64,000 nucleotides of DNA from Coriobacteriaceae bacterium. Its GTDB lineage: Bacteria > Actinomycetota > Coriobacteriia > Coriobacteriales > Coriobacteriaceae. The stretch's first letter is position 1. Every line of letters begins with the position of its first letter. The notes beneath the pieces are model-generated. The model was not told where the DNA came from. It saw only the letters and a list, made by a program, of their open reading frames with translations, and searched no databases. Positions 56,019-62,479 of this stretch are shown here, one piece after another. The position numbers and the translations under genes are program-made. The stretch covers positions 1,017,397 through 1,081,396 of the forward strand of contig CABOHA010000001.1 of assembly GCA_902399975.1 (NCBI GenBank). Direction: 5' to 3'.

Positions 56019-56137
56019 GGGTCGGACGGCTTAGCTTTATTCGCTACTGCGGACAGTCCTGCGCAAGACGAAGAGCACATTAAGTGCTCTTCTTTGCGTG
56101 CGGAACTTGTAGCGAACAAAGCTAAGCCGCCCGACCC
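56019..56137. repeat. 119-bp long palindrome in the leuS leader
   Basis: Two arms of about 57 bp meet at AAGAGCAC-ATTAA-GTGCTCTT (56071-56090). The outer 27 bases pair with two mismatches (GGGTCGG.CGGCTTAGCTTT.TTCGCTA); the middle 20 bases are less well paired. It ends 23 bases before the leuS ATG, so transcripts of leuS from upstream would carry a very long hairpin. Both strands can be read as a similar peptide, which is a by-product of the symmetry. Confidence 0.85.
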
Positions 56138-56171
56138 TAAGGTTGACTCGACTGATAATAGCAAATACGAC

Positions 56172-56206
56172 AAGCGAGATGCCTGCGACTTGCAGGCATC
56201 TCGCTT
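56172..56206. terminator. Terminator between guaB and leuS
   Basis: Perfect 15-bp stem AAGCGAGATGCCTGC / GCAGGCATCTCGCTT with a 5-base loop. It ends guaB transcripts on the minus strand. Confidence 0.8.
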
Positions 56207-56254
56207 TATCTAAATAACGTGGTTGAGGCTCAACCTTTATGTGCAGGTCTTATC

Positions 56255-57766
56255 TTATCGATACGTTACGCTCTGTTGGGAGTCCTTGACTACGACGTCG
56301 TGGGCTCCGCCTTCGACGATCGAGGTCGAGGAGACCAGGGTCAGGCGCGCCTTTTCCTGGAGCTCGGGAATCGAGAGGGCGCCGCAGTTGCACATCGTGG
56401 ACTTGACCTTGTAGAGCGTGCCGCCCACGCCGTCCTTGAGGGAACCGGCATAGGGAACGTAGGAGTCGACGCCCTCGACGAAGCTGAGCTTCGCGGCGCC
56501 ACCCAGATCGTAGCGCTGCCAGTTGCGGGCACGCGCAGAACCCTCGCCCCAGTACTCCTTCATGTACTGGCCGTTCACATTGACGCGCTCGGTCGGGCTC
56601 TCGTCAAAGCGAGCGAAGTATCGACCCAGCATCATAAAGTCGGCACCCATCGCAAGGGCGAGCGTCATGTGGTAGTCGTAGACGATACCGCCGTCGGAGC
56701 ACACGGGCACGTAAACACCGGTCTCCTCGTAGTACTCGTCACGGGCGCGGCAGACGTCGATCAACGCGGTGGCCTGGCCACGACCGATACCCTTGGTCTC
56801 GCGGGTAATGCAGATGGAACCGCCGCCGATACCAACCTTAATGAAGTCGGCACCGCAGTCGGCCAGGAAGCGGAAGCCCTCGGCGTCGACAACGTTACCG
56901 GCACCAACCTTGACGTCCTCGCCGTAGTTGGCGCGGATCCACTCGATGGTGCGCTTCTGCCACTCACTGAAGCCCTCGGAGGAGTCGATGCACAGGACAT
57001 CGGCACCGGCCTCGATGAGCAGCGGCACGCGCTCGGCATAGTCGCGGGTGTTGATACCGGCGCCGACCATATAGCGCTTGTCGTTATCGAGCAGCTCGTT
57101 GGGGTTGGTCTTGTGGCTATCGTAGTCCTTGCGGAAGACGATGCCCATGAGGTGATCGTTGTCATCGACGATCGGCAGGGCGTTGAGCTTGTTGTCCCAG
57201 ATGACGTCGTTGGCAACCTTGAGGCTGATGTTCTTGTCGCCCACGATGAGCTGCTCACGCGGGGTCATGAACTCGGAGACCTTCTTCTGGTGGTCATCGC
57301 GGCTGGGACGATAGTCACGGCTGGTGACGATGCCCAGGAGCTTGCCCTTGGGAGTGCCATCGTCGGTGACCGGCATGGTAGAGTGGCCGGTCTTCTCCTT
57401 GAGCTCGATGACCTGCTCCATGGTCATGTCGGGGGTCAGCGTGGAATCGGACTGAACGAAACCAGCCTTGTGATCCTTGACGGCCTTGACCATAGCAGCC
57501 TCGGACTCGGGGGTCTGAGAACCGTAAATGAAGGACAGGCCACCCTCGGTAGCGAGCGCGACGCCCATGTCGACGCCCGAGACGGACTGCATGATGGCGG
57601 AAACCATGGGGATGTTCAGGGTGATTGCCGGCTTCTCACCGCGCTTGAAGCGGGTTAGCGGCGTCTTAAGAGAGACGTTGTTGGGGATGCACTGCGAGGA
57701 CGAGTAACCAGGAACCAGCAGATACTCCGAAAACGTGTGGGACTCACCGGGAAAGAACGTAGCCAT
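56255..57766 (-). CDS. guaB: Inosine-5'-monophosphate dehydrogenase
   Basis: Oxidises IMP to XMP, the committed step of GMP synthesis. 503 aa. Two CBS domains interrupt the barrel (about residues 110-230, [17 protein letters not shown]). Catalytic loop [20 protein letters not shown] (about 315-334) with the active-site Cys; most enzymes have GPGSIC.TR. Also [18 protein letters not shown] (about 255-272) and flap/C-terminal [19 protein letters not shown] (about 438). Ribosome-binding site AAGGAG. Own promoter upstream, own terminator downstream. Confidence 0.95.
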   Translation of the reverse strand: MATFFPGESHTFSEYLLVPGYSSSQCIPNNVSLKTPLTRFKRGEKPAITLNIPMVSAIMQSVSGVDMGVALATEGGLSFIYGSQTPESEAAMVKAVKDHKAGFVQSDSTLTPDMTMEQVIELKEKTGHSTMPVTDDGTPKGKLLGIVTSRDYRPSRDDHQKKVSEFMTPREQLIVGDKNISLKVANDVIWDNKLNALPIVDDNDHLMGIVFRKDYDSHKTNPNELLDNDKRYMVGAGINTRDYAERVPLLIEAGADVLCIDSSEGFSEWQKRTIEWIRANYGEDVKVGAGNVVDAEGFRFLADCGADFIKVGIGGGSICITRETKGIGRGQATALIDVCRARDEYYEETGVYVPVCSDGGIVYDYHMTLALAMGADFMMLGRYFARFDESPTERVNVNGQYMKEYWGEGSARARNWQRYDLGGAAKLSFVEGVDSYVPYAGSLKDGVGGTLYKVKSTMCNCGALSIPELQEKARLTLVSSTSIVEGGAHDVVVKDSQQSVTYR

Positions 57767-57845
57767 GTTTCTCCTTTTTCCATGCGACCGGCCGGCTGCA
57801 GGCCTCGTAGGACCCAGCCCAACCTTGGGCGCCCAATACTGGCCA

Positions 57846-57875
57846 AGTATCTTAACGCACTTTGACTGCTACAAT
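57846..57875. promoter_or_regulatory. Overlapping divergent promoters of guaB and the ModE-like gene
   Basis: Minus strand: TTGTAG (57874-57869), 17 bases, GATACT (57851-57846), for guaB. Plus strand: an extended -10 TGCTACAAT ending at 57875, for the regulator gene. The two cannot easily fire at once. Both assignments are by eye. Confidence 0.5.
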
Positions 57876-57959
57876 GCATGATTTAAGAAGAGCACACGAG
57901 GGCTTGACGCAGGCTTTGCGTTTGCCCAGCAAACACTTTAGCGGGAAGACGTGGAGCAC

Positions 57960-58307
57960 ATGGAGTACAAGACAACGGCAAAGTTGGTCATTCAAGCGTG
58001 CGACAAGGATCTGCCGGGCGTGTTCGGCCACGGCTGCGTCTTGCTGCTGCAGGGTATTGCCCGCGAGCACTCGCTCAACCGCGCCGCCAAAAGCATGGGC
58101 ATGGCGTATTCCAAGGCCTGGCGCATCGTGAACGAGGCCGAAGGTCAGCTGGGATGCAAACTCATCGAGCGCGACGGCGCCCGCGGATCATCGCTCACCC
58201 CCGCCGGCGAGCGAGCCATAGCGGTCTACGAGGAGCTGCAGGCCGACATCAACAACGTCATCGCCTCAAAAGCCGACGACCTCATCGCCAGCATCAATGC
58301 AGAGTAG
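57960..58307 (+). CDS. ModE-type winged helix-turn-helix regulator (N-terminal domain only)
   Basis: 115 aa. The helix-turn-helix VLLLQGIAREHSLNRAAKSM (about residues 24-43) followed by GMAYSKAWRIVNEAEGQLGC (about 44-63) and KLIERDGARGSSLTPAGERA (about 64-83) is the LysR-like N-terminal domain of the molybdate regulator ModE. The molybdate-binding (TOBE) domains are absent, as in many standalone ModE-like proteins, so the ligand is unknown. ATG 57960 chosen; GTG 57951 is an alternative. Divergent from guaB. Confidence 0.8.
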   Translation: MEYKTTAKLVIQACDKDLPGVFGHGCVLLLQGIAREHSLNRAAKSMGMAYSKAWRIVNEAEGQLGCKLIERDGARGSSLTPAGERAIAVYEELQADINNVIASKADDLIASINAE

Positions 58308-58361
58308 TCCTTTTGGGACTGAATTGTTGTCCACCGTGCCCTCGGATTGAGGCTCATGCCA

Positions 58362-58512
58362 CAAAACGGGCCCATCTACTACGTTTAGCTGAATACCCTC
58401 GACCATACCGGACATTATGAAAATAAAACCGCTGGTAGACAGCTTGGCAATTTTCGAAATAGGCGGGTATGGTCGACCCCTATGGCTTAAACGTAGTAAA
58501 TAGGCCGTTTTC
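58362..58512. repeat. 151-bp interrupted inverted repeat
   Basis: Left arm from 58362 (CAAAACGGGCC..TACTACGTTTAG, then CTCGACCATACC) and right arm ending 58512 (GGTATGGTCGACCCC, then TAAACGTAGTAAATAGGCCGT). Arms of about 50 bases pair imperfectly around a roughly 50-base AT-rich centre. It fills the space between the ModE-like gene and the next gene and carries no ORF. Probably an interspersed intergenic repeat. Confidence 0.7.
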
Positions 58513-58532
58513 GTGACACACACCCCGATTAG

Positions 58533-59525
58533 TTACTTTCGGAGCGCGTTGTCCAGGGTGGACGCTACAACCAGGGGGTCGTCGGTACCGGCGAAGAGGC
58601 GAATGGTGCTCCCCTGCTTGCCGCGCGGAGCAGAGAGTCGCGTCGTTGCGCCGCCGGCGGGCGATGTGCGAAACTCCCCCGGCAAAGCATCGAACAAATC
58701 GCCCGCACTGCGCTCGATAAGGTCAAACTCAACTGCCGGACCAAAGCCGTGCTCGAGGATTCCAGTTGCAACCGCATGGTCGGGATGCGAGCTCAGTCCA
58801 GGATAGCGCACGGCGTGCACCATCTCATTGGCAGCCAAGTACTCGGCCAGCGCACGTGCGCGGTCGAAATGTGCCTGCATGCGGGCATCGAGCGAGTCCA
58901 GCCCGCGCTCCAGCACACCGGCCTCATCAGCAGGCAAATCAAGTTTGACCAAGCCACGGCCCTCAAGCAGAGCATGCGCGCACTCGGCAGCAGCATCCAC
59001 ACGATGGCGCTTGAGCTGCGAGCGCGCGACCGATATGGCAACCAACTTGTGCGGAGCCTCACCGGCGCACACGCGGTCAAGTGCCTCGAGCGACAGCACG
59101 GCACCCAAGCGCAACGGATCGCACCCAAAGACACCAGCCACGGTGTTATCCACCACGAGCAGCGCATGAGCCTCACGCGCGGCACGTCCTAACGCGCGCA
59201 GATCGGGCACGCGCAATCCAAACCCGCCAATAGAGTTGACGAACCACCACAGGTGCGGCCCCTCGACCTCAAACGAAGCATCAAAGCCCTCGGACGCAGC
59301 AGTAAACGCCGCAACCGACGGCTCCTCCACCATAGCCACGTCGCAGCACTCAAAGCCGCGCGCAAACGCATCGGCAAAGTCATCGGCAAACGCAACCAGG
59401 CGATCGCCGGGACGTACAATCCCCAACAGAGACAGCGCCGCCGGCACATGCGGCGCTGCAGCAAGACGCGCCTCACGCGCGCCGGCCCTTGCAGCCCAGG
59501 CCTCTTCTAGCTGCTGTACGTCCAC
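58533..59525 (-). CDS. Cystathionine gamma-synthase-fold protein lacking the PLP lysine
   Basis: 330 aa from GTG 59525 (VDVQQLEEAWAARAG), which has GAAGGGA upstream; an ATG at 59543 is possible but has no site. It follows the Cys/Met-metabolism PLP-enzyme plan: GDRLVAFADDFADAFARGFE (cofactor-domain start), ALLVVDNTVAGVFGCDPLRLGA (shown split: ALLVVDNTV then AGVFGCDPLRLGA, with the PLP-ring Asp), and the C-terminal domain ending in RLFAGTDDPLVVASTLDNAL. Where active enzymes have SATKY.GGH, this protein has SLEALDRVCAGEA, so the Schiff-base Lys is missing. It is also short (family about 380-400). Probably a pseudoenzyme or a new activity. A terminator lies directly upstream of its start. Confidence 0.75.
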   Translation of the reverse strand: MDVQQLEEAWAARAGAREARLAAAPHVPAALSLLGIVRPGDRLVAFADDFADAFARGFECCDVAMVEEPSVAAFTAASEGFDASFEVEGPHLWWFVNSIGGFGLRVPDLRALGRAAREAHALLVVDNTVAGVFGCDPLRLGAVLSLEALDRVCAGEAPHKLVAISVARSQLKRHRVDAAAECAHALLEGRGLVKLDLPADEAGVLERGLDSLDARMQAHFDRARALAEYLAANEMVHAVRYPGLSSHPDHAVATGILEHGFGPAVEFDLIERSAGDLFDALPGEFRTSPAGGATTRLSAPRGKQGSTIRLFAGTDDPLVVASTLDNALRK

Positions 59526-59546
59526 GCGGCACCGTCCCTTCATAAG

Positions 59547-59584
59547 CAAAAAACCCACGATGCGGGTGTTCCCCGCATCGTGGG
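59547..59584 (-). terminator. Terminator between the epimerase pseudogene and the PLP-fold gene
   Basis: Stem CCCACGATGCGGG / CCCGCATCGTGGG (59554-59584) with six Ts (59553-59548) on the minus strand. It stops transcription from the pseudogene only about 20 bases before the next start codon, so the downstream gene depends on read-through or a hidden promoter. Confidence 0.85.
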
Positions 59585-59622
59585 CAACGGCTGCAGTATA
59601 GCGCCGATAGGCGACGAAACGC

Positions 59623-60359
59623 CTAGATGCTGAGCGTGTGATAGGTCACGCTCGCACCCGGAGCGTCAACGGTCACGCCATAGGCCTCGGGTGGCCAAAA
59701 GCGTCTGCAACGTCGAGCATCTCAAAGTTGGCATCCCAGCTGTCAAAGATACGATGCACCAACACCGCGAGTTCCTCGGCACACAGCAGGGGAAACGGCG
59801 CATCTGCCGCACCCTGAAGCGCGACCGACCCGCCCGAGCATGCCTCGAACAACGGCATCAAAAATGGGTCGGTTAATGCCGGCGATGCGGTATACAGATA
59901 CGGCACGCGCAGGACTTTGGCTTGGATGCCGTCGCGCGATGCATAGTAACGGCACAGGTCGTTGGCAGCGCGGGCGATAATGCCCTTGCCCGTCTGGGCC
60001 CCACTGGCGGCCGTGGCGTCGTCGTCACATCCGCCAGTGGTGCCCTCTGCACCCGCGGGCCCCGCAATAAACAGCAGCTGCACATTGCGTCCCATACAGG
60101 CACGAAACACCGAGCGCAGCAGCCCAATGTCGCCAAAAGTCACGGTATGCGGGGTGAGGTAGGTAGAAAGGTAGACCACGCGCTCAAATTCGTAGGCCTG
60201 GTCCAGGTGCTGGAGGAGCTCTTTCCACGAAGCATGGGGCGACGACTCATCGCGGCGCGCGTCCTGCGCGGCTACGACCTACACATGGTCGCCGGGGAAC
60301 GCCTTGGAGCAAAAGTCATCGTCAACATATGCGGTGTTGCCAACAACCAGCACTTCCAC
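59623..60359 (-). pseudogene. NAD-dependent epimerase/dehydratase-like pseudogene
   Basis: Begins at GTG 60359 (VEVLVVGNTAYVDDDFCSKA) after a strong GGGGAGG. The frame meets TAG at 60281-60279 after GDHV and then stays open through WKELLQHLDQAYEFERVVYL, STYLTPHTVTFGD, GKGIIARAANDLCRYYASRD and VLRVPYLYTAS. Near 59690 a one-base shift is needed to go from AFGHP to EAYGVTVDAPGASVTYHTLS and the stop at 59623. The segment pattern (start with a short beta strand, YLSTYL, LCRYYAS, RVPYLY) fits SDR-type epimerases. With a nonsense codon and a frameshift it is most likely inactive, unless the sequence has errors. Confidence 0.65.
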
Positions 60360-60514
60360 GGCGTTCCCCCTCCCCAAAAATCTACTTTTGCCATAGTCAA
60401 ACATGCGTATTGTACGCTGTAAAAGCGAGCCAAGGCGCCTTTAAGGCTGTTTTAAGAACTTTTTAGAGGATGTGAGAGCGGCAACTCATTCGACTTAGAT
60501 TCATCGAGGAAATG

Positions 60515-60967
60515 CTATTCGCTCTGAAAAGGCACATCGCAATCTGCTGACAGCTCTGCAGGGAGAATGGCAGGCAATGTAAGCGCTCCCATGGGTGAAA
60601 GTCCAGTAACAACCATCAAATAGCTCTTTGCATGGGCATATGCCATCGAAATAGCATTTGAAAGAAGGTAGTGACGCGCCTCGTCATCGGGAGAGTTCAT
60701 TGGCATTTGCGCTGAAACCGAGATGGATACTGTAACGCCAGCGTGCATCTTCTCCTGTGCACCTTCGTCTCTGTCAAGGAGGCTGCCAATTACGCACATC
60801 TTTAGACTTGCGCGTGCATCATTACCTTTTTTCGAAAGATGGACATCTTGGTAGCTAACGTCAACTTTTAATTCCATGTTATCCGAGGGCGAATCCTCGA
60901 TATGGAAATCGGAGTCAACGACGAACAAATGAACGACTTGAATCGGAGCAATAAAATCCCCACTCAT
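60515..60967 (-). CDS. SecB-like chaperone-fold protein
   Basis: 150 aa. The pattern of alternating beta strands (MELKVDVSYQDVHLS, ASLKMCVIGSLL, AGVTVSISVSAQMPM) followed by a helix and the segment NAISMAYAHAKSYLMVVTG and LSPMGALTLPAILPAE resembles the SecB family end (NA...FPY.R..I......G.PPL.LPPINF). In toxin-antitoxin-chaperone (TAC) modules such a SecB-like protein stabilises its partner antitoxin. Its ATG overlaps the stop of the XRE gene (ATGA), so the two are translationally coupled. Identification is by pattern only. Confidence 0.6.
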   Translation of the reverse strand: MSGDFIAPIQVVHLFVVDSDFHIEDSPSDNMELKVDVSYQDVHLSKKGNDARASLKMCVIGSLLDRDEGAQEKMHAGVTVSISVSAQMPMNSPDDEARHYLLSNAISMAYAHAKSYLMVVTGLSPMGALTLPAILPAELSADCDVPFQSE

Positions 60968-61353
60968 GCTGCCAAACCTCCGGAAATCATCTCGAGATTC
61001 ACATGCGAGGACGGACGCTCGTTCCTAAAAGACCATTGCTCTCGCACGAAATTGTTGGATGAAAGAAACGGTAGCTCTTTAGAATAGCTAACGGTAACCT
61101 TAGGAACGATATTGATACCCAAAGCAAGCTCGAACCTAGCGATCGTCTTCAGCGTCATATTGGGCTGAGAATTCAACAGCTTCGAAAGCGACTGAAGGCT
61201 CACGCCCATACGCTTTGCCAAATCGCTTTTGCTTAAACCCAGACGCTTCATCTCGCGATGAACAATAAACTCGATATCTAGCGCGTGTTCATAAGCGCGT
61301 GTTTCGCTGGTTTCTGTATCGGCGTAAAAATCAGATAAATCTACTTTATTCAT
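60964..61353 (-). CDS. XRE-family helix-turn-helix protein, probable antitoxin/autorepressor
   Basis: 129 aa from ATG 61353 (MNKVDLSDFYADTETSETR), with GGAG seven bases upstream. The helix-turn-helix is at about residues 32-75: IEFIVHREMKRLGLSKSDLA, then KRMGVSLQSLSKLLNS, then PNMTLKTIARFELALG. This is the HigA/MqsA-like class seen as antitoxins. A C-terminal extension (about 80-129; VSYSKELPFLSSNN, HVNLEMISGGLAA) is hydrophobic and could be the chaperone-addiction segment typical of TAC antitoxins (inference). Coupled to the SecB-like gene; a palindromic site lies upstream of the operon. Confidence 0.8.
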   Translation of the reverse strand: MNKVDLSDFYADTETSETRAYEHALDIEFIVHREMKRLGLSKSDLAKRMGVSLQSLSKLLNSQPNMTLKTIARFELALGINIVPKVTVSYSKELPFLSSNNFVREQWSFRNERPSSHVNLEMISGGLAA

Positions 61354-61393
61354 TGTGTTCTCCGTTTCGAAAGCCAAGTATAAAAGTCAAGGC

Positions 61394-61567
61394 TCAGATT
61401 CCAGAAGTTGACGTGCTATTCTGGCCGATCATTGTTCGAGCGGTTAATTTCCGCTTAGGGTCTGACAACATTTTCTGGAATTGAGAGTTGTCGGGAGAAG
61501 CCGTCAATTCCCAAAACGGTCGACCCTTGAGGTCTCTATATTCGACAAGATCATATCCTTCTGCCAA
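61394..61567 (-). CDS. Small ORF before the XRE gene, possible (remnant) RelE/HigB-type toxin
   Basis: 57 aa from TTG 61567 (LAEGYDLVEYRDLKGRPFW), with GGGAGG six bases upstream; it ends 40 bases before the XRE start. The beginning YDLVEYRDLKGR resembles the first strand and loop of gp49/HigB-type toxins (Y...YRD..GR.P..EFL). The rest has no match that I recognise and is shorter than such toxins (about 100-120 aa). A neighbouring frame continues as IDGFSRQLSIPENVVRP, so a frameshifted remnant is possible. Position (first gene after the operator) fits a toxin. Confidence 0.4.
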   Translation of the reverse strand: MAEGYDLVEYRDLKGRPFWELTASPDNSQFQKMLSDPKRKLTARTMIGQNSTSTSGI

Positions 61568-61586
61568 AGGGCACCTCCCATTTCTA

Positions 61587-61616
61587 GATGAACTTAACTT
61601 ATAGGTTAAGTTCATC
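61587..61616. promoter_or_regulatory. Palindromic operator/promoter of the XRE-SecB-like operon
   Basis: Perfect 12-bp arms GATGAACTTAAC / GTTAAGTTCATC around a 6-base centre. On the minus strand the centre contains TATAAG, a possible -10. It lies 20 bases upstream of the first ORF of the operon, the usual place for an autorepressor site of a toxin-antitoxin operon. Confidence 0.7.
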
Positions 61617-62244
61617 CATTTAAATACATATAACGAGGTCCAGACAAGATTCCTCTGCCCCAATCGATAAACAAACCAGTCGAGCTTATGCAAAATCCGG
61701 AAGTGTGCGGCATATTCTAGACACGTCAACCACACTGGATAGTGGCAACGCTTCTACCTGCGGGTTCTTTTCATGAAAAGGACGATGTGCTCGAGGGTTC
61801 CAAAATTTGCCGCATGCTTCCGTCGGGCGTTTCCGGAAGTGCGGTGAAAAACCGAGATCGACAGACCAGACCCCTGTTTTAGCCTTCCGCGACCTGCGGT
61901 TTTGTTGCCGAAATTCGGTTTATGCTCGGAGGTTTCCGATTTTTCCCCGCACTTCCGAAAAGCACCCTTAAACCGCGCGTCCCGAAGCGGAAAACCGCCG
62001 GATATTTGTTCTCCCCAAATGAGATCCTTGTTTTGCCTGGCCGAATCTTACATCCAAACAAAAAAAGAGGACCGACGCATCAACCCTCTTCAGGTGTCGC
62101 CCGAAGGCTTCCAGCGCAATTGATTTAATTCTAATCGATATCACTTGTTTGACCACGATCACGTCAACCAGTAGAAGCCGCCCATGCTCGATCATTCCAT
62201 TGCCGGGATGGTGCTTGGCTAGTACGTCACACATTGCATACATG
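61617..62244. other. Accessory intergenic stretch without a recognisable gene
   Basis: Short ORFs on both strands (for example minus 61968-62243, 91 aa, VLAKHHPGNGMIEHGRLLLV) have no ribosome-binding site or family that I recognise. The stretch holds the palindromic element at 61824-61968. Composition is lower in GC than the backbone. Confidence 0.4.
61824..61968. repeat. 145-bp interrupted inverted repeat
   Basis: Left arm 61824-61856 (CGGGCGTTTCCGGAAGTGCGG and on to AAAAACCGAG) and right arm 61935-61968 pair with few mismatches; the core CGGAAGTGCGG.GAAAAA.CG is nearly exact. The roughly 78-base centre contains further short inverted repeats (TTGCCGAAATTCGG). It is a foldback element of unknown type. 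Confidence 0.6.
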
Positions 62245-62281
62245 AAAAAAGGGCAACACTCTCAATTTGAAAGCGTCACCC
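62245..62281 (-). terminator. Terminator after the SIR2 gene
   Basis: Minus-strand stem GGGTGACGCTTTC / GAGAGTGTTGCCC (62281-62251, with G-U pairs) followed by six Ts. It lies about 200 bases after the SIR2 stop. Confidence 0.65.
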
Positions 62282-62479
62282 TTAAAGCTCCCAAAGAGCT
62301 TTTGTATTGCAGGAAGATACTCTACACTATCTTCCCTTGATTGGCGGGTCGAAACAGACACCATTGTGATTTCAAGCAGAAAGCGTTATATTAAGTATGC
62401 ATTTGCACGTGGTGTTCGCACTATACGCTCAGATGCCATAGTTTACAAAGATGGCCTTCTTCATAGACGCTAGGTGGGA

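Noticed and set aside
55997..56173. A 59-residue N-terminal extension of LeuS
   Set aside because: It only translates the 119-bp palindrome; the mirror-image peptide appears on the other strand. The ATG at 55996 has its own AAAGGAG.
55996..56220. A leucine T-box upstream of leuS
   Set aside because: No AGCTGGGTGGT-like sequence, no specifier loop and no terminator between the palindrome and leuS.
60279..60281. Recoding of the TAG in the epimerase-like frame (pyrrolysine)
   Set aside because: A second lesion (frameshift near 59690) and no sign of a PYLIS-like structure or Pyl genes make a plain pseudogene more likely.
61968..62243. A 91-codon minus-strand ORF between the TAC-like module and the SIR2 gene
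   Set aside because: No ribosome-binding site, it overlaps the SIR2 terminator's T run at its start, and no recognisable motif was seen.
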